A DNA stretch of 64,000 nucleotides from Beaufortia kweichowensis (taxonomy: Eukaryota > Chordata > Actinopteri > Cypriniformes > Gastromyzontidae). A model generated the notes under the pieces. It was not told where the DNA came from and searched no databases. It saw nothing but the letters and a program-made list of their open reading frames with translations. Each line of letters begins with the position of its first letter. Position 1 is the first letter of the stretch. Positions 39,445 through 50,235 of the stretch are shown piece by piece. Location of the stretch: contig CM032806.1 in the NCBI GenBank assembly GCA_019155185.1, forward strand, positions 17,205,972 through 17,269,971. Direction: 5' to 3'. The position numbers and the translations under genes are program-made.

Positions 39445-40675
39445 ATGGCGACCCCCTATGTGACTGATGAATCTGGTAAAATATTTTACATATAATTTAT
39501 ACTTTTATCTGATATTTCCACATGTACAGCCGGTGTAATAATGACAATGACAATGTGTTTGGGTGTTAGTAACAATGAAATTCATGCTGATCGCGAAACA
39601 TACGCGATCTGTACTATATTCATGTGTCTAGTTTTACTCTAATAATACTCATGGCGATGCGCACAGATTGATTATAACTGTAGCAATTCTTATATTTTCA
39701 ATAACAAATTAACATATCATTATTATTATTTAATGTTGTGAAGTGGTTAACAACAACACTATTACTGTTTAACAAAATATTAAAAGCTTTTAAGGTTTTA
39801 CAAAAAATGTACAATAAATAAAAAATATGTACGTTCCTGTCTCTGATATTTTCACATCATATAAATACGAGTACAAATAAAATGTTATCATAGTTGTTTT
39901 TCTCATTTCTCACAGTATCTGCAACTCGTTCAGGAATTTGTGTGTGTGTATTTGTTTTAATGGAAATACATTGCCGCCACGCAGCGGCCGGACGGCACAT
40001 GGAGGAAACCGAGACGGGTGAAGGATGGATATGTACCACAGGAGGAGGTACCGGTGTAAGCACTAAACCCCAATTCATTCATACAGATCCACACCCTTGT
40101 GCAGAAAATCCCTTTAAGTAAAATCTGTTAGAAATAAGTTAAATGTAATTAAAAATCAAAAATTTCTTTATCAACAGCTATGAAAACAAGTATGTGAAGT
40201 TCTTTAAGAGTAAACCAGACCTGCCACCCGCATGAACTCCAGAGGATGCGGCCGCGGGTCCGACAGCAGCAGCAGGTTTTGCTGAACAGACAAGCAGAAT
40301 GATACAGCTGGACTCTCAAAAACAGCCAAACGCAACATGAAGCGCAAAGAAAAACGCAAACAACAGAGCCAACAACATCAGGAGGTCAATGATGAGGTTT
40401 TGAGTAAAGACATGGATGAAATGGAGATATGTGCAGATGAGAAGAGGGTTAACACTGACCTAAACCTGGACCCTGTCAGCAAAGATCAGGCCGCAGCGGC
40501 TGCTGAGAAAGCCAGGAAGATAAAGAACCTTCGTAAGAAGCTGCGGCAGATAGAGGAACTCCAGCAGAAGGTGGATTCTGGGGAGATAAAAACCCCCAGC
40601 AAGGAACAGCTGGACAAATTGGGGCGGGGCCAGGCATTACAGGATGAGCTTAATACCGTGGAACGGGATTTGTGA
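39445..40675 (+). pseudogene. pym1: pym1 (partner of Y14 and Mago), apparently decayed
   Basis: Family exons are recognisable: exon 1 39445-39475 (MATPYVTDESG), exon 2 39962-40055 (KYIAATQRPDGTWRKPRRVK, DGYVPQEEVPV), exon 3 40178-40675 (YENKYVKFFKSKPDLPP ... GLSKTAKRNMKRKEKRKQQ ... KARKIKNLRKKLRQIEELQQ). Length fits the ~204-aa family. PYM binds Mago-Y14 with its N-terminus and ribosomes with its C-terminus and disassembles exon-junction complexes. Problems: exon 2 has no AG acceptor (TTTTAAT precedes it, with an in-frame TAA at 39958-39960). Both upstream AGs (39914-39915, 39932-39933) give the wrong frame. TGA at 40233-40235 stops the frame after DLPPA. The conserved C-terminus lies in another frame. 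The family's basic KLARRKAL-type motif reads KLGRGQAL here. A non-processed, intron-containing copy. Sequence error is an alternative. Confidence 0.75.
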
Positions 40676-42950
40676 ACTAGGAGGAGTAGGAATCGTGAGT
40701 TATTTGAAGGCTTAGATGTTCAGAAGATGTATCCGTTTCCATCACGTCAGCGTGGTTTTTATCGGCTATAACCACTTCATATTTGTGTTTTTTTTACATA
40801 ATGAAGAAACACTGGACTCTGTATGCAGGTCACTGGCAGAACCTACAAGTGCAAATGTTTTCCACTCTTTTACTCTGAACCCATCACAGTATCACTTTCT
40901 TTACTAGTTTGTGAGCTTGTGTTATAGAGACTGCTGGATTAAAATCCAATGGTGTCAATTTTTCCTTGAAACATTTTTTTTAACACCGTAGTGAATAATG
41001 GCATGAAATATTAATATGTACATTCGTGTGATATTAAACGTACCATAAAAATAATAACACTGTTTTTATTTGTTTCTTTTAGAGTGGTGTTTAGTAAATG
41101 GCTTGGTAACATGTTGTTGGGGATGTTGTTAGTAAGCCCTGAAGGTCACAGGTAGTGTTTACTTAAGGGTAAGTTTTTCAGTGGCAATAATTACTTTTAA
41201 GAGAGATTTTTTTCTAACCATATGAAAATAAAGAGCATGACATCAAATTATGTCTAATATTTAGATCAATTATTTGTTTGATTGATTTAATTTAAGTAAT
41301 TATTGCTATGGCAAGTTGCAGAGAGAAAAAAAGGGAGAAATGCAAACTGTGAAATCATTTTTACCTCCTCGCTTCGCTTATTTAAAGTAAGTTTTTGCCC
41401 TGAACCGCAGCAGCACGCTTACCTTTAAGTGCTGCATGTCTCTATCGATTTGTGACCAGACCCTAACACTTGTTTACAGAGACGCTAGCTGGTGTTTTGC
41501 ACTAGAGTGTTTTTGTCCTCCCATCAAAACCATAAATAGTTAGTGGCTTTGTTGGAACCTAATACATACACTTATGTCACTTCCTATCTTCTCTTAAAAA
41601 CTCTTAAGAATCTGAACAGTTATCATGTTTTAAGAAAAAACTGAAATGAAACCCTTTTTATGAACTTGAAGTAGATATTTGCTGGGGTATATATGATTTA
41701 TTTATTTCCCTCGTAAAACGGTTTCTATCAGTTAATCACTAGCAGCAAAAAGTAAAATTGTATTGTTATAATGAGTAACAACATTAAATCCATTGTTTTG
41801 TCACGATTTATTTAATTCTCTTTTCATTTGATCGCCCTTGTTTGGTTTCTACAGCCTTGTTAAATCTGCCGATGAGTAAGCAATGTCATGAAACTGTTAT
41901 CTGGACACTTTTCCAGGCATATGTGCATCAAACTCTTAAAATGTGTTTTTCATTGTGTTAAGGGATGTGTGTTTTAATTTCGTCCTGTTTGAATGGCCTG
42001 GAATATTAAGGATGTGATATTTTCTCCAGCAAATGTTGTTGTATTTTTATTTATCTATTATAGCATTGATGCACCACATGACATGTGTTAAACATCTTGA
42101 ACATATATAAAACATTCTTGTTTTATACAATTTAACAAACCTTTATACATAAGTAAACACAACTAAATAAACATGAACACAAATAAATAAAAAAAGATAA
42201 AAAATTATACAGTACTGTTTACATGAAAAATCTCATTGTATTTCTTCAAAAATTAAGTGAATTTTTTTATGATTAATCATTCTTAGTGATTTGATTAAAT
42301 GTTGATGAAATCTTTGTTACTGCAAATAAACCCTAACAGATTCAAATGACATATTATGATTTTCAAAATAGCATTTTATATTCATAGAATACATGCAATA
42401 CTAGCTTTAGAAGAACAATAGAAACTCAGAAGACACAGTACATGGAAAAAATGACAAATGTTTTTATTCTCAGTAAAAAGTGCATATATCAACTATAATG
42501 TATTTGGCTAAAGGTTCATTGGTTGCACATGTTGTGGGTAACAGCTGGTTTCACGGGACTGTAAACCCTAACCCTAGTGAGTTTTGGTGTTAACCCAAAC
42601 TTCACCAAACACCGCGAGAGCTCCTCAGACACAAATCTCTCTCTTAAACTAGCCTTCATTTTTGAAAATGGATGCAAGTAGTTCTGATCACAAACCCAAC
42701 ATTAGTTAATGTAGTCAAAATTCGCCGAAATCACAGACTGCGAGCAACACAAACGTTTATTAATGAAAGCAGAGCGCCATCTTTCATCTACTCACCTGTA
42801 TTACATCCTACTTCATTAACACACATTGTTTATTACAGACTTTTCACTAGTGTTCACATGTGTTTATATAAAGAATGCACATTTCATTCATATTATTGCT
42901 CAATTTAAAGTTACTCTCGACCCGTCCCCACAGGCAGGCTTTGATGACGC
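40676..42950. other. Intergenic / pym1 3' region
   Basis: No gene seen. An AATAAA at 41227-41232 could end a pym1 transcript. A three-copy CCCTAA tract lies near 42566-42575. The rest is AT-rich, with no ORF that has homology I recognise. Confidence 0.5.
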
Positions 42951-42959
42951 GCTACAATA

Positions 42960-43072
42960 ATACTGAAAGCCCATTGGTTGAAAAATTGGCTCTGATGATG
43001 ATTGGTTATGAGGGGGTAAAGCGCGCGTTTTTTTGTCGCGTTTAAAAGGCGCGGCGTCATTTGCGCGTTCAT
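42960..43072 (+). promoter_or_regulatory. TATA/CCAAT promoter-like segment
   Basis: Three ATTGG motifs (42973-ish, 42985-ish and 43000-ish: CATTGGTTG, AATTGGCTC, GATTGGTTA) precede GCGCGCG and a TTTAAAAGG TATA-like box at about 43041, then a GC-rich GCGGCGTC segment. The spacing is that of a classical RNA polymerase II promoter firing right. No known gene starts after it. Confidence 0.5.
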
Positions 43073-43192
43073 TTGTTTGTTTGGTTTGTTTATGTGAAGG
43101 TTGTTGATTTCTGCGTGATTAAACCTTAACGTGTTTCTTGCGAATGAGAGGAAGACAACACTTTTACATGAGAAATACATACTGGTGACCAA

Positions 43193-43348
43193 ATGGTTTT
43201 TTTTTTTAAGCTTTTTGTTGTTTTTATAAGTGTCTTAGTGTCTCTCTCCTCTGACGGATGGACGGATTTAACTTTAGTGGAGAATTCACAGATGCAAGTT
43301 TGTGATTCAACTCTTTCCTCTGCACAACATTACACTGTGATACATGAG
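43193..43348 (+). CDS. Possible first coding exon of an unknown secreted protein
   Basis: From ATG 43193 a 52-codon segment begins MVFFFKLFVVFISVLVSLSS, which looks like a signal peptide (Lys then a long hydrophobic core), followed by a polar stretch with one Cys (QMQVCDST). It ends exactly at GAG/GTGAGT, a strong splice donor in phase 0. It lies 120 bases after the promoter-like segment. No downstream coding exon could be identified and I do not recognise the family. It may equally be a chance ORF at the start of a non-coding transcript. Confidence 0.3.
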
Positions 43349-43497
43349 GTGAGTGTAAAAATAATCAAGAGCACGACCACTGAATGCTGGCTCTGAAATC
43401 CTTCACTCCAATAGGGAATGCCAAATAGTCCACTATATGGGGAAGGAGTAAACGAAAATGAGTGAGTAAATTCAGACGCTTGTACAGATACTGTGGG

Positions 43498-43568
43498 CAG
43501 CATTGATGGGCATTGATGGGCATTGATGGGCAGGATTGATAGGCATTGATGGGCATTGATGGGCATTG
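43498..43568. repeat. 10-bp tandem repeat (GGGCATTGAT)
   Basis: About seven units with one diverged pair (CAGGATTGATA) in the middle. It makes a spurious MPINAHQC-type ORF on the minus strand. Confidence 0.9.
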
Positions 43569-44930
43569 TGAGAGTTTTCAAAAATAGTGCGGTTTTTTTT
43601 ACCTCTAGTAAAGGGTAAGAGAAAGAGTACAGCGCAGCCTCAGTGCTTTCATCAACTTCGTGTGTTCGAGTACAACAACACATCCTATCAGCTAAACTAG
43701 AAAATGAGAATTTATTGTTTTATTCGTTTAAAGATAAGTTTTATCAATGTCCTTTGTGTAAAGACATTAGGAAGCAGTTAGTTTTACAATAGCTGACTTT
43801 TTAGATGGTTAAAGGTAATTCTGGAGTCATCTATGAGTTGACAAAAAATTTGAAGTTATGTTTTTATCATAAATGTTTACCACAATGCAATCATTCCAGT
43901 GTAAATGATAGTATCAAGATTGATTTTATATAACAAATGTTATAGAAACGTTGAACTTGAAGTAACGGAGTAACTGCTGGCCCCTGCCTGACCACCCCTA
44001 TAAAAAATCCCTGGCTCTGCCAATGTGTACCCTTGAAATCGGAGTGCATTGGGGCTATAAAGTATTGATCGAATGAAGGAAATGAGAAACACTACAAAAT
44101 GTTTTTTTTTTTTTGTTGAACATGTTTTAATGAACCTTTTAATGCATGTCCTCAATCTAAAGCTGAATTTTTTTGTATCTTTGGTTTTTGAGTCTTGTAC
44201 CTTTCCAATAATATGGTTTGTCATGATTGACATGAAATTTAACTTTGCACTATTAAAAGTGAATGGGAAAATAATATTGGCGTTCCCCTGAGGGATGGTA
44301 ACTGTTAACATGTTAAATGGGTGTGTTATACAGGCCTGATGAATCTGTCTGTCCATTTGGTTTTATAGGTTTGGTGAGTAGCCAGCTGTCTGCTGACGGT
44401 TTTGCTGCTTTTCTGCACTTTTAGTATTAATAACGTTTCTCTGTCCCCAAACAGAATTTGGTTTATTTATTTCATATTCCTCTCCTGTGGTTGTGAGCAC
44501 TTCTGTAACAAACTATTGATTAATCTGCCTGCAACAGTGTGTTTGCCAGCAAAGAAACTCCGCTGTGCTGAACTTTGTCACTTGCTTGATTTTAGCCCCT
44601 TAAAGATGTCTTAACGGTCATATGATTGTTGTTGTGCATTACATTTCAAAGGTGACTTGTTCCTCGTTTGTCTTTTTGTCCTGCAGGCTTTGTGCAAGAA
44701 AATAAGGTGATGCAGCTAACGGTCTCATTGCTGGCAGTTTTTTTTCACACAAGAACATCTGTCTGTCAATCACAGGAGACTGGTTGAGGCATTCCAGGAG
44801 GTAAGCCAGAGTAACTGCACACATAATTTGTTGGCCAAAACTTATGGGATCTTTAAGCACTTTAAATTCTTTGTTCTGTTTTTATCTCTGGATGCTCACT
44901 TTAGATTATTATAGCCTGCAACAGCAAAGT
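43569..44930. other. Region between 10-bp repeat and repeat mosaic
   Basis: No supported gene. At about 43975-44025 the inverted sequence GGCAGAGCCAGGGATTTTTT resembles a common fish transposon fragment. Small acceptor/donor pairs flank 44687-44706 and 44777-44801 (CAG/GCTTTG...AAG/GTGATG; ACAG/GAGACTGG...CAGGAG/GTAAGC) and could be short non-coding exons. Confidence 0.35.
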
Positions 44931-44934
44931 GAGT

Positions 44935-45560
44935 AATTTGGGTGTACTATCCCTTTAAAAGTTTACTCTTTGGTTTTAGAGTTTAAACTTTCTTCATTTA
45001 GGTGATTTGTAGCTGATTGCTGATGATGCTGTTTAGGAGGAGCATTTTGTTTGAGGATTGTTGTTGTTTACTTGCTCATTGTGTGAAGGCCAATCTTGTG
45101 TTAAAATCTGCATGTCTGCCTCTGAATTCACTGAACAATGACGTCAGGACAGAATGGTGAGTTATCGAAATCCATTTCACTTCTGCTAGTTTATGCTTTC
45201 AACTTTTTTTTTTTTTTTTTCTGTAAGATCCGTCACATCCGTCTCTGTCAGACAGTTAAACTGCTCATGAGCCATTAACAAGATAATGTAAACTTTTCTG
45301 ATCATAGTCTGCATGTCTTGCAATGAATTAATTTTTGCACCTTGTTTCTCTCTACTTGCAGGTCTTGTATATGCAAGGATTATAACTTCTGCTACTGACC
45401 AGCAACACGATGTTATTTTGTCTTGCCACTTAAATTCTTTCAGTCAAATTCTTTTTGTACATTTGCATTGCAAGTCATCTTTTAGTTGAACTGCCTGTTG
45501 ACTGTCAAAATAGAGCTGGACAGGTTTGTTTTCTCTCATTTACTTGCTTTATGGTAAGTC
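44935..45560 (+). repeat. Repeat mosaic, module D copy 1
   Basis: Shares long diverged similarity with 52335-52800 and 53925-54540. Diagnostic words are CTGCATGTCTGCCT, CACTGAACAATGACGTCAGG, AGAATGGTGAGTTAT and GCAAGGATTATAACTTCTGC. No coding. Confidence 0.75.
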
Positions 45561-45904
45561 TGCAGTAAGGTTGATCTGCTAGAGTAAAACTAAACTGTTT
45601 TGCTCCAATCCTGATTGAATGAGTGTTTAGGAGCTAAATTGCATATGTACATTGTTTCTGTTTGAGTCGGGTTAGATTGTGAGTGATTAGGGTTACTGCA
45701 AATTGCAGTTATTAGTATGTTATATTGTTTGTGTGTGTATACTGTATGTTTTCACACTTCAGTAAATTTTTCAAAGGAGTTAGTTTATGGTTGTCTCTGC
45801 TGTAATATATGGTGTGTAGTTGCAATCTTTTGAAATCCTGTTTGGGGGGAAAAGTGATTCTTTGAGAAACTTGAATCTAAAGTTGATTTTAGGATTTGTT
45901 AGGT

Positions 45905-45935
45905 TTTTATATGTAGAGGTTAGGGTTAGGGTTAG
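45905..45935 (+). repeat. Short interstitial (TTAGGG) tract
   Basis: GGTTAGGGTTAGGGTTAG, about three units; another two-unit tract lies at about 45984-45996. G-rich strand on plus, as in the terminal array. Confidence 0.8.
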
Positions 45936-46114
45936 ATAAGTTCCTGAAGAGTTGAGCTCAAATCGCATTAAATATCAGTCAGAGGTTAGGGTTAGGGCAA
46001 AATAAACTGGGATTGGTGTAAAGACAAACTGTAGACATTAGTTCATGTTGTATAAGCATATTATATTGTATCTTGTCTGAAAGTTTTCACACTGGTTAAA
46101 TTTCAGAATCCTTT

Positions 46115-46496
46115 TGTCACGGACATGCCAGGCTCAAGCCACCATATCACAGTGATCACCTTCACCTGAGTTCTAATCATAATCACCTTTTCACCATCAC
46201 CGCACCGGCTTTAAAAGACACTCTCATACAGTCAGTCACCGTCCAGTCTCACTATTGTTACCCGGACTTACTTGCCTGCTATCGCTAACGTTTGGATTAT
46301 TCCCTCGTTGAGTCTCCAGTGATCATCCTCTGTCGTCTTCTCGTCTTCGGTGCTCCTGTGTTCATCTGCATTTCCAAGGACAGTATTAGTTTCTGTGTTT
46401 ACTTACCTGTGTGTGTGTGTGTGTTAACGTTTGTTTCTGTTATATTAAAATTACCTTTCAGTTATCCGCTGACTCCATCACTTCTGTTCTGTGACA
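46115..46496 (+). mobile_element. 5' LTR of a Ty3/gypsy-type retrotransposon
   Basis: A 382-bp segment starting TGTCACGGAC and ending TCTGTGACA (TG...CA ends), with a TTTAAAAG TATA-like box and a short GT run inside. It is followed by a primer-binding-like stretch (46497-46515) and a gag start. It lies inside the repeat mosaic. Confidence 0.7.
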
Positions 46497-46522
46497 GAAG
46501 TCTGGACCACAAAAACACCACT

Positions 46523-46696
46523 ATGAGTCAGCCGGACCCCTTCCGTGAGCTGGTGGAGATGGTTCTTCGGTCATTCCAAGATCGCGATCGAGAACACTCC
46601 ACCGCCACAACCACTGCACCGATCACCACCTCAAACATCGCTAACCCTAACTTCTTCTCCTGTTGTCGCTGCAGGAGCTCCAGGTTTGGATCCTGA
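46523..46696 (+). pseudogene. Truncated gag start of the gypsy element
   Basis: The ATG at 46523 opens MSQPDPFRELVEMVLRSFQD, a gag-like N-terminus typical of fish gypsy elements. Homology to gag ends by about 46665, where the sequence returns to mosaic module A (GGAGCTCCAGG). The ORF runs on into module A and stops at 46694-46696. The rest of the element (gag, pol, 3' LTR) is missing. Confidence 0.65.
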
Positions 46697-46865
46697 TTCA
46701 TGTGTGACGTCTGTCATCTGCTGATCAATTTCGGTACTGTACAGATGATAAAGATTACTGTCGTCACCTCATTTACTGCAGACTGTCATACCCTGACACT
46801 AACCATGATTACACGGCTTTGTCTTTATCCAGCTTGAGTTGGTCAGTACTGAATAATCTTTTTCA
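46665..46865 (+). repeat. Repeat mosaic, module A copy 1
   Basis: GGAGCTCCAGGTTTGGATCC, then TGATTCATGTGTGACGTCTG, GTACTGTACAGATGATAAAG, TCACCTCATTTACTGCAGAC. Relatives lie at 47636-47765, 49135-49340, 51691-51835, 53385-53545, with shorter pieces at 52230-52300 and 53790-53880. Confidence 0.8.
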
Positions 46866-47119
46866 GTGTGAGACTTTACAATCTACTGCTATTTTAATGG
46901 AATACTTAAATTTAATGCATTTCAGTTTTGAGCTCTTGTGTACTTTTTTATCATCGTGAACCAGGTTTGGAAATGTTTGTGATGCCAAGCATTGTCTGTG
47001 TTCTGTTTGCCAATGTTAATGGAGAGGGACAATTCAGTGATCACAATGTCCATTTACTGCAAAGTGAATGACTTTCAGCCCCTTGTTTCTCATCGTTTGT
47101 CTCCAGTATCTTATGGTAA

Positions 47120-47280
47120 GCATGTTTAGTCTTGCTCCAGGTGATCAACCTTACTGCAGAGTTTTGCTCCAACCTTGACTAATCACATCTGAACCAGCCA
47201 ATCACAGTCTTACAGTGCACTTGAAAATGACAGACAGATGTGTTAGTTTGGTGTTTAATCTAAACTCTTCAGGAAGGTAA
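47120..47280 (+). repeat. Repeat mosaic, module B copy (forward)
   Basis: Contains CTTACTGCAGAGTTTTGCTC and CACATCTGAACCAGCCAATC, then TTTAATCTAAACTCTTCAGG. This is a widespread fish palindromic repeat related to 'gagtttagctccaaccctaattaaacacacctgaaccagc' cut into halves. Other forward copies: 49600-49745, 52795-52925, 54540-54665, part at 52025-52135. Confidence 0.75.
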
Positions 47281-47635
47281 AACCACAGTATTTGTAATAT
47301 GAACTTGCATTTCAAATCTGGGTAGATTGAGTTTGATCATTTAATTTAAATGTGTCATCTAAAGATCTCGAGATTATCAGTAAATGTTTGTTTGGTCAGT
47401 TCCTCATGTCATTTACACAATGTAATGTTAAGACATTTAGGAATTAAAATGCATCAAGTAATACACACATAATGGTCATGTTACTTGAAGTTTCCAGGTT
47501 CCTGATCTGAGTGAGTGTCTTCCATCTGTATGAACTAGCTAATGTTTAGTTAAGTGTTCAGTATACACCTCATTTACAATGGTGATTTTTAACGTCTCTT
47601 TTTGCACTTCTGTCTCTATTTCTGCATGTTCATCA

Positions 47636-47765
47636 TGAGGTTACTAGAGGCTGCAGGAGCTCCAGAGTTGGATCCTGATTCATGTGACGTCGGTCCGCTG
47701 CTGATCTGGTACTGTACAGATGATAAAGATTACCGTCATCACCTCTTTTACTGCAGACTGTATTA
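47636..47765 (+). repeat. Repeat mosaic, module A copy 2
   Basis: GAGGTTACTAGAGGCTGCAG, then GTACAGATGATAAAGATTAC. Ends after CTGCAGACTG and is truncated compared with copy 1. Confidence 0.8.
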
Positions 47766-47829
47766 AACAATTGTCGGCAGTAGATTTTATGATGTGGGTT
47801 CAATTTTACATGTAGAAATGTTTAGCTCC

Positions 47830-47945
47830 AACCACATTAAAACACCTGTCTGTAACTCAAGTGAACTGTAAGACTGTGATTGGCTGGTTCAGGTGTTTTA
47901 GTGGGGTTTGGTCTTTACTCTGCAGGTGGATTGGACACTCATGTA
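47830..47945 (-). repeat. Repeat mosaic, module B copy (inverted)
   Basis: ACACCTGTCTGTAACTCAAG and TGTGATTGGCTGGTTCAGGT are the reverse complement of module B. Other inverted copies lie at 48545-48690, 50515-50645, 51445-51585 and 55225-55285. Confidence 0.75.
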
Positions 47946-48049
47946 TTGATACGTTCACTATAGAAGACATTGTTTGTTTAATGTTACATTTAAGATCTAT
48001 ACCAAGAATGGTTACTGCCTTTTTATATAGCAATGACTAATGTCATTCA

Positions 48050-48310
48050 TTAACACAACATTGTTTATGACCTAGACGCACACTTTAAAGACTCATCTCT
48101 TTAGTGAAGTATAGTTATTTATTTTTCCATTTCTAATTCTCAACTGCTGATATGGTAAAATCTGTTTGCTTTTCTGTTTCTATCACTCCTGATCTTTTTT
48201 TAGACTGCAGCATCTTTGGGTTGCTTCACGTGTGACTTGTCATTTACAGCTCACTGCCAGTACTGCAATACACACACATGCGTACACATGGAATCAATCA
48301 AGGCAAGTAT
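48050..48310 (+). repeat. Repeat mosaic, module E copy 1
   Basis: CTCATCTCTTTAGTGAAGTA, TTTCTAATTCTCAACTGCTG, AGACTGCAGCATCTTTGGG, ending at AATCAATCAAG/GCAAGTATAC, a GC-type donor-like end. Relatives at 50745-51170 and 55400-55665 keep the same end (AG/GCAAGTGTAC, AG/GCAAGTATAC). Confidence 0.7.
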
Positions 48311-49134
48311 ACTTTTGTTTGGACTTTCTGCATTACTGTGTAATTTATATCCGTTCTTAATTTTGTGTGCAATTATCTGGGTGATGTGGTAGGAAAAGTG
48401 TTGTTTTTGGGGTGTTTGTATTCAGTCCAGTTTCTGGAGATGCATGTTCTTGAGCTTAGTTCTAACTGCACTAAAACAGTTAGTGTTAGAGAAATATTGC
48501 TCTAAACACTGGAGAAATATTGCTCACAGTAGATTTAGTTAGATTTTTAGATGTAGAGATGTTCATCTCCTGAAGAGTTTAGCTCAAATCACATTAAAAC
48601 ACCTGTCTGTAACTCAAGAGAACTGTAAGACTGTGATTGGCTGGTTCAGGTGTTTTATTGAAGTTTGATCTTTGCTCAATAGGAATGTACGTCTTCAGGT
48701 AAATGAATTTCACGCCTTGTATTGTGAATACTGTAGATCACTGTGTATTTGTGTAACGTTAGTTAAAAAATGGTTAATTAATGGGATGCAATATTTTTGT
48801 CATTTCCTGAACTTGTTTCATACAGTAGTTTAATGTGGACCGGGGCTTTACTTCACGCTGTTATTAACTAACATTCTGCTCTAAAGCTGCTTTGAAACGG
48901 TGGTTAGTGGCTACGCTGTTAAAGCGCTATACAAATGAACTTAAACTTGAACACACTCATGTGGTTTAAAACACTTACCTTTGAAACGGTGAAACACAAC
49001 ATTTTGATGTCTGGTTTTGGGTCTATATAATGGAAGTCAATGGGGCCTAATGTTGTTTAGTTAACAATGTTCTGTATACACCTTATTCATAATTTCTGTT
49101 TGCTTTCCTTGTTCTCTTTCTGCATGTCCATTGT

Positions 49135-49340
49135 GAGGTTACTAGAGACTGCAGGAGCTGCAGGGTTGATCCTGATTCATGTGACGTCTGTCATCTGCTG
49201 ATCACTGCTGGTACTGTACAGATGATGAGGATTACGGTCATCACCTCATTTACTGTACACTGCGTCACACCCTGACATCAACCACGAATGCACAGCTTTG
49301 TCTTTATGCAGCTTGGGTTGGTCGGCACTGAATTAGTCTA
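49135..49340 (+). repeat. Repeat mosaic, module A copy 3
   Basis: Longest match to copy 1, including the distal part TTTGTCTTTATGCAGCTTGG. Contains GTACAGATGATGAGGATTAC. Confidence 0.8.
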
Positions 49341-50094
49341 TCAGATTTTTTTTTCAATTAACTGCTATATTCACTGCATGTGCACATTTAATGTTTTAGT
49401 TTTGTTCTCCTGTGTACTTTCTGTCAGTGTGAATGAGGTTGGTTAATGCTTGATGTTCTACACATGATGGCAAGCAGTGTCTGTCTTCTGTTTGCCAATA
49501 AAAATTGTGAGGGACACTTCAGTGATCACAATGTCTGTCGATGACTTTCAGCCGTCGTTTCTAATGGCATGTCTGTAATGTTATGGAAAGTGTTTTTGTC
49601 TTGCTCCAGGTGATCGACTTTACTGCAGAGTTTAGCTCCAACCCTGATTAAACGCATCTGAACCAGCCAATCAGTCTTACAGTTCACATGAAAATAACAG
49701 ACAGATGTGTTAGTTTGTGGTTTGATCTAAACTCTTCAGGAAGGTAAATGTCATGGCCGAGGTAAAACTACAGTAATCGTAATCTAAACCGCTTGTTACA
49801 CTTCAAATCTGTGTCAATAGAATGGGTTTTGATCACTGAGTTTAAAGATCTCCAGATTATCAGTGAATGTTTATATTTGGTTTGTTCCTCATGTTATTTA
49901 CCATTGATGCAATTTAATGTTTAGACATTTAGGCATTAAAATGCAGTAAGTAATACACACATAATGATCACGTTACTTGAAGGTTCCAGATCTTCCTGCA
50001 CATTCCTGATCGGAGTGAGTGTCTTCCATCTGTACAAACTCATTTAAAGTCATATTGAAACTGATGTCTCTTGTCTGTGTCTTGTTTTTTGTTT

Positions 50095-50235
50095 CATAGG
50101 AATCTTTAATTGAAAATTTTGATCGTTTTGGGACTGTGTGGTTGTCTGACCACAATCCGTTTCATATCTTTGGGTTTTTGGATAATTGTACACCAATAAG
50201 TGTCTGTCAGGCAATCTGAATCAATCAGAGGTAAG
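50095..50235 (+). repeat. Repeat mosaic, module C copy 1
   Basis: GTGTGGTTGTCTGACCACAA, GGGTTTTTGGATAATTGTAC, ending CAATCAGAG/GTAAGTATTT, a near-perfect splice donor. A second copy is at 54945-55075. Confidence 0.75.

Noticed and set aside
42566..42575. Short CCCTAA words suggesting an internal telomere
   Set aside because: Only two to three units; too short to mean more than chance or slippage.
43365..43683. Minus-strand ORFs with MPINAHQC repeats
   Set aside because: Explained by the 10-bp tandem repeat at 43498-43568; no homology or splice context.
46292..46522. Upstream part of the 134-aa ORF at 46292-46696
   Set aside because: Lies within the LTR; only the part from 46523 resembles gag.
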